Assembly (NCBI RefSeq): GCF_000935045.1
Contig: NZ_JYKS01000034.1
Coordinates: 28,847-92,846, forward strand
Source of the DNA: Pseudomonas sp. 10-1B
GTDB lineage: Bacteria; Pseudomonadota; Gammaproteobacteria; Pseudomonadales; Pseudomonadaceae
Direction: 5' to 3'
Length of the DNA: 64,000 bases
This document shows positions 8,718-17,207 of the stretch, piece after piece (the stretch's first letter is position 1; every line of letters begins with the position of its first letter). A program made the translations under genes and the position numbers. Below the pieces are notes generated by a model. It did not search any database. It was not told the origin of the DNA and saw nothing but the letters and a program-made list of their open reading frames with translations.

Positions 8718-9524
8718 TTAAAAATTCCGCGTCAGGAAAAAAGTCACACCTTTCTGCCCCGCCGTATTGATCGGCGCTCGGTCCAGAGTGCATGCGATAG
8801 GCTTGAGTGCCAGTGAATACTTCGATTTAGGGTAAGCCAATACAACAGGGGCTTTCTTTTGCATGGCTTTCTTCACATCATCGTCGTAGGGCAAGGCACC
8901 GGCATAGATCAAGGCCACTCCCAAGAATTCCAGCGCCACATTATTTAACTTGGCGAACGTGGCAGCCCCTTCGCCCGACGACCTCGTCATGTTCACCAAT
9001 ACCTTGAAGTGCGTAGTGCCCTGCTGGCGGTACAACAGCTTGATCAATGAATAAGCATCCACGAGCGAAGCAGGCTCATCGCACACCACGATCAGGACTT
9101 CACTGGCCGCCTTGGCCAGGTTGATGACGGTGTGACCAATACCACTTGCCGTGTCCACCACCAGGACATCGATATCCTTTGCAAGCTCATCGAACGCATA
9201 GACCAACCCTGCGTGTTGGGCGGTGTTCAACTGCACCATGCCCTGGGAGCCTGAGGCTGCCGGCACGATCAATACTTCAGCCGGCCCTTTGATGAAGGTA
9301 TCCCGGATCTCGCAGCGGGACTCGATGACGTCCTGCAACGTATACTGCGCCTTCAAGCCGAGCAGCGCGTCGATATTGGCCAACCCGAGATCGCCATCCA
9401 TCAAGACGACACGCCGTCCTTTCGCAGCGAGTTCAATCGATAAGTTGATGGCCAGGTTCGTTTTCCCTACCCCGCCCTTCCCACTTGTCACGGCAATTAC
9501 ACGAACCGGCTCAGGGCTGACCAT
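8718..9524 (-). CDS. FleN-like MinD/ParA-family ATPase
   Basis: A 268-residue deviant-Walker P-loop ATPase. Residues 15-22 are GKGGVGKT, D43 and D45 lie in LMDGDLGLANID, and the Walker B Asp is D124 in VLVVDTASGIG. The signature lysine K16 indicates dimerisation. It resembles FleN/FlhG (flagellar number control) along its whole length, including IVPAASGSQGMVQL, VCDEPASLVDAYSLIKLL and the C-terminal FFLTRNF. It is a second copy away from flagellar genes. ATG 9524 has GGAG six bases upstream; only a TTG would extend it. It sits 38 bp after the membrane-protein gene in the same operon. Confidence 0.82.
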   Translation of the reverse strand: MVSPEPVRVIAVTSGKGGVGKTNLAINLSIELAAKGRRVVLMDGDLGLANIDALLGLKAQYTLQDVIESRCEIRDTFIKGPAEVLIVPAASGSQGMVQLNTAQHAGLVYAFDELAKDIDVLVVDTASGIGHTVINLAKAASEVLIVVCDEPASLVDAYSLIKLLYRQQGTTHFKVLVNMTRSSGEGAATFAKLNNVALEFLGVALIYAGALPYDDDVKKAMQKKAPVVLAYPKSKYSLALKPIACTLDRAPINTAGQKGVTFFLTRNF

Positions 9525-9562
9525 GACGCACTCCAATCAGCACGGCGCTGCAGTCTTCACCT

Positions 9563-10252
9563 TCAATTCCCTTCGACCATCCAGCCGCGCACATCGTATC
9601 TCTCCTTAAGTAACTTGATGACGGCAGCAGGCTCCGCCTTGTTCCGGTACACGCCTATCACGATCAAATTGGTCTCGGTCCTGATGACCGGCAACTGCAA
9701 ATCCTTGATTGCAAGTGCACTGGCCTTACGCACCCGAGTCGTATTCAGGATGATCTCGATTACCCACACGCTACGGGCGCGAGCTGGTGCAGGTCGCGGA
9801 TATCCGAGCCGGGCCCCGCATGTTCCACACCATTGAAAAACATGGGGGGCGAGCCTTACGGTCTTGGCACATAGGTGCAGGCGAACTGCCTCGGTCTTTC
9901 GCGCCCGCCACATAAACCACAGCGAACGCAGGATAATGAAGAGCACAATCGAACCGATCACACCCAGCAAAACAAAGACAAGGTTCGAGTTGCTTTCCCA
10001 ACTCAATTCCACGCCAAATGATTTCAATGGTTGAGAACCCACCAGGTTCGTGAAAGCGTGTCCATCATTTGAAAAAGTGTGCGTTAACCCTGTATCCATG
10101 TTCACGACCCGACCAGGAAACCATTCGATGGAAACCGGGCTACATAAAAAAGCGTCGAGCCCCATGAACATCAGGAAGATCAGCACAATGATCTGCATGC
10201 CGATTAACATCCGGAACAATCGTTGATTGGAGCTGACCATCTTCCACTTCAT
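9563..10252 (-). CDS. Two-helix membrane protein with possible SPOR-like C-terminal domain
   Basis: A 229-residue protein I do not recognise. TM1 is at about residues 13-34, a short extracytoplasmic loop follows, and TM2 is at about 93-112. The cytoplasmic part has a Cys cluster (LHLC, then CGTCG near residue 142). The last 65 residues have a beta-alpha-beta/beta-alpha-beta pattern (WVIEIILN...ALAIKDLQLPV, then LIVIGVYRNKAEPAAVIKLL, ending WMVEG) that resembles a SPOR domain. It is the first gene of the operon with the FleN-like ATPase and the CheY-like receiver. It may act as the membrane anchor or sensor for them; that is inference. Confidence 0.65.
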   Translation of the reverse strand: MKWKMVSSNQRLFRMLIGMQIIVLIFLMFMGLDAFLCSPVSIEWFPGRVVNMDTGLTHTFSNDGHAFTNLVGSQPLKSFGVELSWESNSNLVFVLLGVIGSIVLFIILRSLWFMWRARKTEAVRLHLCAKTVRLAPHVFQWCGTCGARLGYPRPAPARARSVWVIEIILNTTRVRKASALAIKDLQLPVIRTETNLIVIGVYRNKAEPAAVIKLLKERYDVRGWMVEGN

Positions 10253-10615
10253 GAAGAAGCACTCTCTGAGGGTTTAGCGATAAAAAGAGGCTCAACAAGG
10301 CAAAAGAACACCGCGGGACATAGAATCATGTCTAATCCCGTCTCAATGTGTACCCAGTGAGTCGCTCTATCGCCAATGATGCCAATATGATGGCGCCACT
10401 TTAACGACGGGCAGCAGTCTATGACATCCAGATGGGCATGACTGATGTTCTAGAACAATTAGATCGCGCGGCCCGAGGCTGGGCCATCACCAGAAATGGC
10501 GCTAACGTTGTATTGGCTAAGACGCGGGCAACGGGCGATTGCCGGTACCTTGTTCGGTGGCACACAGGCTGGGCCGAGAGCGGTCACTGATAGCACGCCG
10601 TGCAGGACGCATACG
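10253..10615. other. Intergenic region upstream of the three-gene operon
   Basis: The 363 bp hold no clear gene. A 50-codon frame at 10438-10590 (+, starting MTDVLEQLDRAARG) lacks a good ribosome binding site and runs towards the tRNA terminator. On the minus strand TTGAGA followed about 16 bp later by TCTATG is a weak promoter candidate for the operon. It sits beside a GACAT/ATGTC inverted repeat near 10319-10334. Confidence 0.4.
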
Positions 10616-10652
10616 AAAAAGCCCGCGACCGTTGCCGGTAGCGGGCTTTGAC
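10616..10652 (-). terminator. Terminator of tRNA-Lys
   Basis: On the minus strand AAAGCCCGC pairs with GCGGGCTTT, followed by a T-run, starting about 11 bases after the tRNA CCA end. Confidence 0.75.
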
Positions 10653-10662
10653 GTACTGCGTA

Positions 10663-10738
10663 TGGTGGGTCGTGTAGGATTCGAACCTACGACCAATTGG
10701 TTAAAAGCCAACTGCTCTACCAACTGAGCTAACGACCC
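10663..10738 (-). tRNA. tRNA-Lys (anticodon TTT)
   Basis: A 76-nt cloverleaf on the minus strand: acceptor GGGTCGT pairs with ACGACCC, the D-arm has GCTCAGTTGGTAGAGC, the anticodon loop is CTTTTAA (TTT), the T-arm has GGTTCGAATCC, and CCA is encoded. Only one or two bases appear to differ from the E. coli tRNA-Lys that I remember. Confidence 0.97.
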
Positions 10739-10752
10739 GTTGGATGGCGCGT

Positions 10753-10780
10753 ATAATACTGATTTCTAACGGGAAATCAA
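10753..10780 (-). promoter_or_regulatory. Promoter of tRNA-Lys
   Basis: On the minus strand TTGATT (10775-10780), a 16-bp spacer and TATTAT (10753-10758) lie 15 bp before the tRNA 5' end. Confidence 0.7.
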
Positions 10781-10798
10781 CACCCCATCGCAACTTTT

Positions 10799-11473
10799 TT
10801 AAAAATATCGCGTCGGGTCTGCTACACCCGCCGCCTTGAAGCCATCGGCACGCAGGCGGCAGCTGTCGCATTTGCCGCAGGCCCGGCCGTCATCGTCGGC
10901 CTGGTAGCAGGAAATGGTCAGGCTGTAGTCCACGCCACGGGCCATACCGGCCTGTACGATCTGCGCCTTGCTCATGTTCTGCAGCGGCGCCTGGATGCGG
11001 AAGCCCTGCCCCTCTACTCCGGCCTTGGTCGCCAGGTTGGCCATGCGCTCGAAGGCTTCGACAAACTCGGGGCGGCAATCGGGGTAGCCGGAGTAATCCA
11101 CGGCATTGACGCCGATGAAGATGTCCCGCGCCTCCAGCACTTCTGCCCAGCCCAGCGCCAGGGACAGGAACACGGTGTTGCGTGCTGGCACGTAGGTGAC
11201 CGGGATACCTTCGCCCGGGGTTTCCGGTACGTCGATGCTACTGTCGGTCAGCGCCGAGCCACCGATGCCGTCCAGGTTCAGGCCAATCACCTTGTGCTCG
11301 ACCGCACCCAGGTCGCGGGCCACGCGGGCAGCGGCGTTCAGCTCGGCGCGGTGGCGCTGGCCATAGTCGAAACTCATGGTGTAGCAGCTGTAGCCTTCGG
11401 CCTTGGCCATGGCGACCACCGTGGCCGAGTCCAGGCCGCCGGACAGCAGGATGACTGCGCGTTTTTCTGTCAT
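10799..11473 (-). CDS. queC: 7-cyano-7-deazaguanine synthase
   Basis: A 224-residue enzyme that converts 7-carboxy-7-deazaguanine to preQ0 with ATP and ammonia in queuosine biosynthesis. The PP-loop is LLSGGLDSAT at residues 9-18. YVPARNTVFLSLAL and GVNAVDYSGYPDCR are family signatures. The C-terminal CYQADDDGRACGKCDSC supplies the zinc-binding cysteines. Length is normal. It lies 17 bp after queE on the same strand and clearly forms one unit with it. Confidence 0.95.
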   Translation of the reverse strand: MTEKRAVILLSGGLDSATVVAMAKAEGYSCYTMSFDYGQRHRAELNAAARVARDLGAVEHKVIGLNLDGIGGSALTDSSIDVPETPGEGIPVTYVPARNTVFLSLALGWAEVLEARDIFIGVNAVDYSGYPDCRPEFVEAFERMANLATKAGVEGQGFRIQAPLQNMSKAQIVQAGMARGVDYSLTISCYQADDDGRACGKCDSCRLRADGFKAAGVADPTRYF

Positions 11474-11490
11474 GTCGGTTTACTCCTCAA

Positions 11491-12138
11491 TCAACGTCCG
11501 GGTTCGTCGTTCCACAGCAGCTTGTGCAACTGCAGCTGGAAGCGCACGGGCAGGTTGTCGGCAACGATCCAGTCCGCCAGGTCGCTGGCGTTCACCTGGT
11601 GGTGGCTGGGCGAGAACAATACCTCACCGGCACGTTCGGCCAGGTTGTACTGGATCAGCTTGGAAACCGCCCAGTCGTAGTCCTCACGGGAACAGATGAC
11701 GAACTTGACCTGGTCGTTGCGGGTCAGCTGCTCGATGTTCTCGTAGCGGTTACGGTGCGACTCTTCGGAGCCGGGGGTCTTCAGGTCGACCACGCGGCTG
11801 ACACGGGTATCGGTGCCGGATATATCCAGCGCACCGCTGGTTTCCAGCGACACCTCATAACCGGCGTCGCACAGGCGCCGCAGCAGCGGCAAGGCGCTGG
11901 GCTGGGCCAATGGCTCGCCACCGGTGACGCAGACGTAACGCGGCTTGAAGCCGGAGACCTGCTCAAGGATAGAATCGAGGCTGCGAATGGTGCCGCCACT
12001 GAAGGCATAGGCACTGTCGCAGTACTGGCAGCGCAGGGGGCAACCGGTGAGGCGCACGAATACCGTGGGCAGTCCAGCCGTTCGCGTTTCACCCTGCAAA
12101 GAGTAAAAGACTTCGGTAATGCGTAATGTGTCTTGCAT
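11491..12138 (-). CDS. queE: 7-carboxy-7-deazaguanine synthase (radical SAM)
   Basis: A 215-residue radical-SAM enzyme acting just before QueC in the queuosine pathway. The [4Fe-4S] cluster motif CPLRCQYC (CxxxCxxC) sits near residues 34-41, after YSLQGETRTAGLPTVFVR. CVTGGEP near residue 70 is the SAM-binding GGEP motif. ATG 12138 (MQDTLRITEVFYS) is chosen; a GTG at 12147 would add three residues. No strong Shine-Dalgarno is visible for either start. Confidence 0.94.
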   Translation of the reverse strand: MQDTLRITEVFYSLQGETRTAGLPTVFVRLTGCPLRCQYCDSAYAFSGGTIRSLDSILEQVSGFKPRYVCVTGGEPLAQPSALPLLRRLCDAGYEVSLETSGALDISGTDTRVSRVVDLKTPGSEESHRNRYENIEQLTRNDQVKFVICSREDYDWAVSKLIQYNLAERAGEVLFSPSHHQVNASDLADWIVADNLPVRFQLQLHKLLWNDEPGR

Positions 12139-12255
12139 GCTCGCCACGGGCGTGACAGCTAAACAGGCTGCCCGCCTCCGTCAGGCACTGTCGCGGACTC
12201 GACATAGCGTTATCCGCAGCAGCGTGTTTACGAAAAAAGGGCAGTGATTCTAACG

Positions 12256-12284
12256 AAAAAACCCGCGACAAGCGCGGGTTTCTT
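12256..12284 (-). terminator. Terminator of the tol-pal-cpoB operon
   Basis: On the minus strand ACCCGCG (12273-12279) pairs with CGCGGGT (12261-12267) and is followed by TTTTTTCG. It lies 20 bp beyond the cpoB stop. Confidence 0.8.
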
Positions 12285-12303
12285 TCGAACGGTGCTGTAT
12301 GGC

Positions 12304-13110
12304 CTAGAGCTTCTGCAGGTCACGCTGGGCCAGTTGCGCGGCAGAGGTGCCGGGGTACTGGGTGATGACCTGCTGCAAGATGCCCTTCACCTTGTCGGTG
12401 TGGCCCATGCGGCGCTCGACGTCAGCCAGCTTGTACAACGAATCCGGCACCTTGCTGTGCTTGGGATACTTCTGGCTGACCTGGGCGAAAGCCTGGCTGG
12501 CGCCTTGCAGGTCGCCCTTGGCCAGGTTCACTTCACCCAGCCAATACTGGGCGTTGCCGGCGTACTGGCTGTTGGGGTACTTGCGCAAGAAGGCGTTGAA
12601 CGCCTGGCTGGCCTTGTCGAAGTCCTTCTGCTTGATCAGGTCGAAAGCAGCATCGTAGTAGAGCTTTTCTTTCGCCGGATCACCGGGCTCGCTACTGGCG
12701 GCCGGTTGTTGCGCAGCAGCACCCGCTGCTGCACCCGGGGCGGCATTGACAGCACCACCACCGGAGGAATTGTCAGGGGTCGCGGCAGGCGCAGCGCCAC
12801 TGTTGATGCGACGGTCCAGGTCCTGGTAACGCTCCAGGTTTTCCTGCTTCATGCGCGACACATCGTTCTGCAGCTCTTCGATGATGCCTTGCTGGCGGGA
12901 AAGCTGATCCTGCATCTGTTGCAGCTGCATGAACAGCTGGCCCTGTGCAGAGGCAGGGGCCGAAGCCCCTGCCCCGGCATAGGCGCCGCTCGTGCCATAA
13001 CCCGAAGGCGGATAACTGCCTGCGTTGTCATCTACTACAGGAACCTCAGCCCAGGCCGCGAGCGGCAGGCTGAGTGCGAGGACGGTTACTACACGGCGGC
13101 ACATACGCAT
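12304..13110 (-). CDS. cpoB: Cell division coordinator CpoB (YbgF)
   Basis: A 268-residue periplasmic protein. The signal peptide MRMCRRVVTVLALSLPLAAWA is cleaved after about residue 21. A coiled-coil segment (LFMQLQQMQDQLSRQQGIIEE, about residues 58-100), an Ala/Gly/Pro-rich linker and C-terminal TPR repeats (YDAAFDLIKQKDFDKASQAF, YWLGEVNLAKGDLQGASQAF) follow. CpoB binds TolA and coordinates peptidoglycan synthesis with outer-membrane constriction. It ends the tol-pal operon, 5 bp after pal. Confidence 0.93.
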   Translation of the reverse strand: MRMCRRVVTVLALSLPLAAWAEVPVVDDNAGSYPPSGYGTSGAYAGAGASAPASAQGQLFMQLQQMQDQLSRQQGIIEELQNDVSRMKQENLERYQDLDRRINSGAAPAATPDNSSGGGAVNAAPGAAAGAAAQQPAASSEPGDPAKEKLYYDAAFDLIKQKDFDKASQAFNAFLRKYPNSQYAGNAQYWLGEVNLAKGDLQGASQAFAQVSQKYPKHSKVPDSLYKLADVERRMGHTDKVKGILQQVITQYPGTSAAQLAQRDLQKL

Positions 13111-13115
13111 AAAAC

Positions 13116-13616
13116 TTACTTACGCAGTTCTACGCGACGGTTCTGAGCCCAGGATTGCTCGTCGTTGCCAGTGGCAACCGGACGCTCTTCACCGTAGGAG
13201 ACCAGTTCCAGCTGAGCAGGGGAAACGCCCTGCAGAACCAGGTAGCGCTGAACGGCCTTGGCACGACGCTCACCCAGAGCCATGTTGTACTCGCGGGTGC
13301 CGCGCTCGTCGGTGTTGCCTTCCAGAACAACGCGGTTGCCGTTGGCTTTCAGGTCCTTGGCGTGAACGTCCAGAGCGCGCATGGCTTCTGGCTTCAGGTC
13401 CGAGCTGTCGTATTCGAAGTAGAAGGTGGTGATTGCGCGCAGGGCAGCTTCTTCGCTCAGGGAGCCGTCAACAGCGCCAGTGTTGGCACCGTAGCCAGCG
13501 TTAGGGTCTACAGCAGCGCCTTCGCCTGCGTTGTCACCGCCCTTCGAGGAGCAACCTACAGCTACGGCCATGGCCAGAGCCAGCGCAGCAAATTTACCAA
13601 ACTTCAGCATTTCCAT
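13116..13616 (-). CDS. pal: Peptidoglycan-associated lipoprotein Pal (OprL)
   Basis: A 166-residue outer-membrane lipoprotein. The signal peptide ends in the lipobox VAVGC with the acylated Cys22. The C-terminal OmpA-like domain ([29 protein letters not shown]) carries the Asp and Arg that hold meso-diaminopimelate of peptidoglycan. It links outer membrane and wall and is the periplasmic target of TolA/TolB. It is known as OprL in pseudomonads. Confidence 0.97.
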
Positions 13617-13668
13617 CGTGAAACTCCTAATGAAACCCCAGTGTGTTAAGCAAAGTATTACGCCGCAA

Positions 13669-14970
13669 TCAGTTCAGGTAGGGGGACCAGGACGGTTCTC
13701 TGACTTCGCCTTGAGCGGTAGGAAGTGGGAGCCTCACACGGCCGTTAAGCGACACGAGCATCAAGACTCCCCGGCCCTGCTGGCGGGTGGCGTAGATTAG
13801 CATGGTGCCGTTTGGCGCAACAGTGGGAGACTCATCAAGACTTGTTTCAGACAGAATCTTTACACTTCCGCGTTGCAAGTCTTGGGCCGCAACCTTGAAG
13901 TTGGTGAAGCCCTGCTGGCGATGGATCATCACCAGGGTCTTTTCGTCTGCCGACAGCTTCGGGTTGGCGTTGTAGTTGCCCACGAACGTTACCCGCTCGG
14001 CACCACCACCACTGACCGACTGCTTGTAGATCTGCGGTTTGCCGCCACGGTCGGAGGTGAAGTACAGGGTGTTGCCATCCTTGCCCCAGAACGGCTCGGT
14101 GTTGATACCCGGGCCCGCGGTTACGCGGCTGATCTGGCGCGAAGCCACGTTCATCACGTAGATGTCCGGGTTACCGTCCTTCGACAGCACGAACGCCAGG
14201 CGCGAACCATCTGGCGACCAGGCTGGCGCGCCGTTCAGGCCTTCGAAGTTGGTGACCTGTTCGCGGCGGCCGGTATCGATGTGCTGGACGAAGATACGCG
14301 GGCGCTTCTGCTCGAACGAAACATAGGCGATACGCTTGCCATCCGGTGCGAAGCGCGGCGACAGGATCGGCTCACGCGATTGCAGCAGGGTGACCGCACG
14401 CGCACCGTCGTAGTCCGAACGTTGCAGGGTGTAGCGGGTGTTGTTGGTGGAGAAGCGTTCGGCCGTCACGTACAGCATGCGGGTGGAGAACGCGCCCTTG
14501 ATACCAGTGAGTTTCTCGAACGACTGGTCGGAAATGTAGTGCGCCATGTCACGCAGTTGGTCGACGCTGCCCGCCACGCTGCCGGTCAGCACTTGCTGCT
14601 CGGTGGCGACGTTGAACAGCGCGTACTGCACCTGCAGGCGACCGCCCGACGGCACGATGCTGCCAACCATCACGTACTGGGCACCCAGCGCCTTCCAGTC
14701 ACGGAAGATCACTTCGCTGGCCTGCGACGGCTGGCTGATCATGTTCTGCCGTGGGATCGGCGAGTAGTAGCCGGAGTTGCGCAGGTCGTTGCCGATGATG
14801 TCGGCCATGTCTTCGGGCAGCACGCTGCCGCCCTGCAGACCGAACGGCACTACCGCGATGGGCGTGGCCCGGTCGCTGCCGCTGGTGACCAGGATGTTCT
14901 TTTCCTCTGCCACGGCCATGCCTGCCACGCAGCACAGCATGACCAGCAGTCCTCTCAGACGTTTAATCAC
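13669..14970 (-). CDS. tolB: Tol-Pal system protein TolB
   Basis: A 433-residue periplasmic protein with a signal peptide ([21 protein letters not shown]). An N-terminal alpha/beta domain (to about residue 160) precedes a six-bladed beta-propeller built from WD40-like PD40 repeats such as [27 protein letters not shown] and [10 protein letters not shown]. TolB cycles between Pal and TolA. Its ATG overlaps the tolA stop by four bases, so translation is probably coupled. Confidence 0.97.
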
Positions 14971-16043
14971 AACGCTAGATCCTCAGGTGTAAATGTCATC
15001 TTGAACGAACGATATCGGTTGAAATCGCTCGGCTTCATACCCTGCATCTCGGTCAAACGACCAATGTTCTTCACCGCAGCCACCGCCGAACTGTCATACG
15101 GGCCGTCACCACTGGAACGGGCCACGCTGACACTGGTGATGGTGCCGTCCGGCAACATGTTGACCTGCAGAGTCACCGTCATGCCCTTGCGCGCGGAAGG
15201 CGGACGCGCCCAGCCCTCGGCCGCGCGCATGCGGATCAGGTCGTCGAAGTCGCCGGCCACCTGGTCACCCTGCTCGTCGGCCAGCGCCTGCTGCCGCTCG
15301 GTGGTGTCGGACAACAGCTCGGCCAGGGCCTGGGCTTTCTTGTCTTCCGCCGCCTTGCGGGCCGCTTCCTGTGCCTTTTTCTTCTGGGCGTCTGCAGCGG
15401 CCTTTTTCTTGGCCTCTTCAGCTGCCTTCTTCTTCGCTTCCTCGGCCGCCGCTTTCTTCTTGGCGTCCTCGGCTGCTTTCTTCTTGGCCTCTTCGGCTGC
15501 CTTTTTCTTGGCATCCTCGGCGGCTTGTTTCTTCGCCTCTTCAGCAGCCTGTTTCTTGGCTTCTTCCTCGGCTTTCTTCTTGGCGATGTCGGCCTGCTGC
15601 TTCTCGGCGGCCTTCTTCGCCTCTTCGGCCTTCTTGGCTTCGGCGGCTTTCTTGGTCTCGGCAGCCTTGGCCGCTTCCTCGGCCTTTTTCGCTTCGGCGG
15701 CTTCGCGCGCCTCTTCGGCCTTTTGAGCGGCGTCGGCTTTCTTTTGTTCCGCGGCCTTCACGGCCTCTTGCTCGACCTTCTTCTGTTCCAGCTGCTCGAC
15801 CTCGGTCTGGCGCGAAGCGGTTTTCTTCGCCTCCCCGGCAATCTTCTGATTGGTCTGGGTGGTGGCCTGGCTCTTGGACTTGAGCTGGTACAGGGTAGCC
15901 TGAACGATCGGCTTGGATGGCGGCAGCTCAGGCGTCATGGCAAAACTGACGAACAGCAGGGCGAACACCAGCACATGCAGGCCGATGGCCCAGACACTGG
16001 GCCAGAAGTAGCTTTCCGAGGCGGATGGCTCTCGCTGTTGCAT
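14967..16043 (-). CDS. tolA: Cell envelope protein TolA
   Basis: A 358-residue bitopic protein. A single TM helix lies near residues 14-36 (WAIGLHVLVFALLFVSFAM). It is followed by a very long Lys/Ala/Glu-rich helical stalk (about 75-240, many repeats of AEEAKKKA type) and a folded C-terminal domain (GWARPPSARKGMTVTLQVNM onward). TolA transmits the TolQR proton-motive force to TolB-Pal. The stalk is the reason for the repetitive GC-skewed DNA between about 15,330 and 15,800. Confidence 0.96.
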   Translation of the reverse strand: MQQREPSASESYFWPSVWAIGLHVLVFALLFVSFAMTPELPPSKPIVQATLYQLKSKSQATTQTNQKIAGEAKKTASRQTEVEQLEQKKVEQEAVKAAEQKKADAAQKAEEAREAAEAKKAEEAAKAAETKKAAEAKKAEEAKKAAEKQQADIAKKKAEEEAKKQAAEEAKKQAAEDAKKKAAEEAKKKAAEDAKKKAAAEEAKKKAAEEAKKKAAADAQKKKAQEAARKAAEDKKAQALAELLSDTTERQQALADEQGDQVAGDFDDLIRMRAAEGWARPPSARKGMTVTLQVNMLPDGTITSVSVARSSGDGPYDSSAVAAVKNIGRLTEMQGMKPSDFNRYRSFKMTFTPEDLAL

Positions 16044-16495
16044 CAGGGCGCCTCGGTAATCAGGCCAACGTTACCGACACCGGCCTTCTGCAACCCGCCC
16101 ATGGCACCCATGACCGCGCCATAGTCGACAGCCTTGTCGCCACGAATGAACACTTGGGTCTGCTTGCCCTGGTCACGGCCGGCGGCAATGATCTTGGTCA
16201 CGGCATCGGTCATGGCAGGCAAGGTCATGGCCTTGTCCATCTGTTTGTCGGTGTCGACTTCGCTGCCGAGGTTCCAGTAGTAGGTCTTGTCGGCCTTGAT
16301 GGAGATGGTGAGGATCTGGACGTTGTTGTCCTGCGGCAAGGCTTCGCTGGAAACCTTGGGCAGGTCGACCTTCACGCCCTGGTTGAGCATGGGCGCCGTC
16401 ACCATGAAGATGACCAGCAGCACCAGCATCACGTCGATGTAGGGCACCACGTTCATCTCGGCGACGGGCTTGCGTTTGTGGCGAACTCGGGCCAT
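16043..16495 (-). CDS. tolR: Tol-Pal system protein TolR
   Basis: A 150-residue ExbD/TolR-family protein. Its single TM helix has the channel-lining aspartate at residue 21 (PYIDVMLVLLVIFMV), the proton path shared with TolQ. A periplasmic domain follows. It begins 15 bp after tolQ, and its stop codon touches the tolA start. Confidence 0.96.
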   Translation of the reverse strand: MARVRHKRKPVAEMNVVPYIDVMLVLLVIFMVTAPMLNQGVKVDLPKVSSEALPQDNNVQILTISIKADKTYYWNLGSEVDTDKQMDKAMTLPAMTDAVTKIIAAGRDQGKQTQVFIRGDKAVDYGAVMGAMGGLQKAGVGNVGLITEAP

Positions 16496-16509
16496 GGGCT
16501 TCTACCTGA

Positions 16510-17205
16510 TTACTCTTCGCTGGTGTGCACTTTGCGGTGCAGGATCGCCTGGAACTCGTCGGCGAAGGTGTAGTAACGACCGATCAGCACTTCGCTGCGG
16601 GCCGCGAAGCGGTTGTAGGCGATGACCGCCGGGATTGCCGCGAACAGGCCGATGGCGGTGGCGATCAGCGCTTCGGCGATACCCGGGGCAACCGTGGCCA
16701 GGGTGGCCTGCTGGGCGCTGGCCAGGCCGCGGAAGGAGTTCATGATGCCCCATACGGTACCGAACAGGCCGATGTATGGGCTGGTCGAACCGACCGTGGC
16801 GAGGAATGGCAGGCTCTGCTCGAGCTTTTCCTCCTCGCGCGAGATGGCCACGCGCATGGCGCGGCCAACGCCTTCCATGACTGCGTCCGGGTCGACACCC
16901 GGCTGCTGGCGCAGGCGCGAGAATTCCTTGAAGCCGGCACGGAAGACCTGCTCCACGCCGGAATCCGGGTCTGGGTTGCTGCCTGCCTGGCGGTACAGCT
17001 TGGACAGGTCGATGCCCGACCAGAAGCGTTCCTCGAAGGCATCCAGCGCACGACGACCGGCGCGCAGCATGGTGCTGCGCTGGAAGATCATGATCCATGA
17101 GGTGACCGAGGCGGCCACCAGGGTCAGCATTACCAGCTGTACCACCACGCTGGCATTGCTGACCAGACTCCACATGGAGGTATGGTCGACGACGTTAGCT
17201 TCCAC
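16510..17205 (-). CDS. tolQ: Tol-Pal system protein TolQ
   Basis: A 231-residue MotA/TolQ/ExbB-family inner-membrane channel subunit with three TM helices: about 15-38, then two after the cytoplasmic loop within TSPYIGLFGTVWGIMNSF and ATAIGLFAAIPAVIAYNRF. The start is a GTG at 17205 preceded by AGGAGAATAAGC, a strong ribosome binding site. The ybgC stop lies 3 bp upstream. It powers the Tol system with TolR. Confidence 0.96.
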   Translation of the reverse strand: MEANVVDHTSMWSLVSNASVVVQLVMLTLVAASVTSWIMIFQRSTMLRAGRRALDAFEERFWSGIDLSKLYRQAGSNPDPDSGVEQVFRAGFKEFSRLRQQPGVDPDAVMEGVGRAMRVAISREEEKLEQSLPFLATVGSTSPYIGLFGTVWGIMNSFRGLASAQQATLATVAPGIAEALIATAIGLFAAIPAVIAYNRFAARSEVLIGRYYTFADEFQAILHRKVHTSEE

Positions 17206-17207
17206 GC

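Noticed and set aside
10438..10590. 50-codon frame upstream of the tRNA-Lys terminator
   Set aside because: No Shine-Dalgarno, no recognisable domain and it runs towards the tRNA terminator; kept only as a note in the intergenic region.
6331..10738. Genomic island integrated at tRNA-Lys
   Set aside because: The block looks accessory, but I found no second copy of the tRNA 3' end, no integrase and no transposase, so integration at this tRNA is unsupported.
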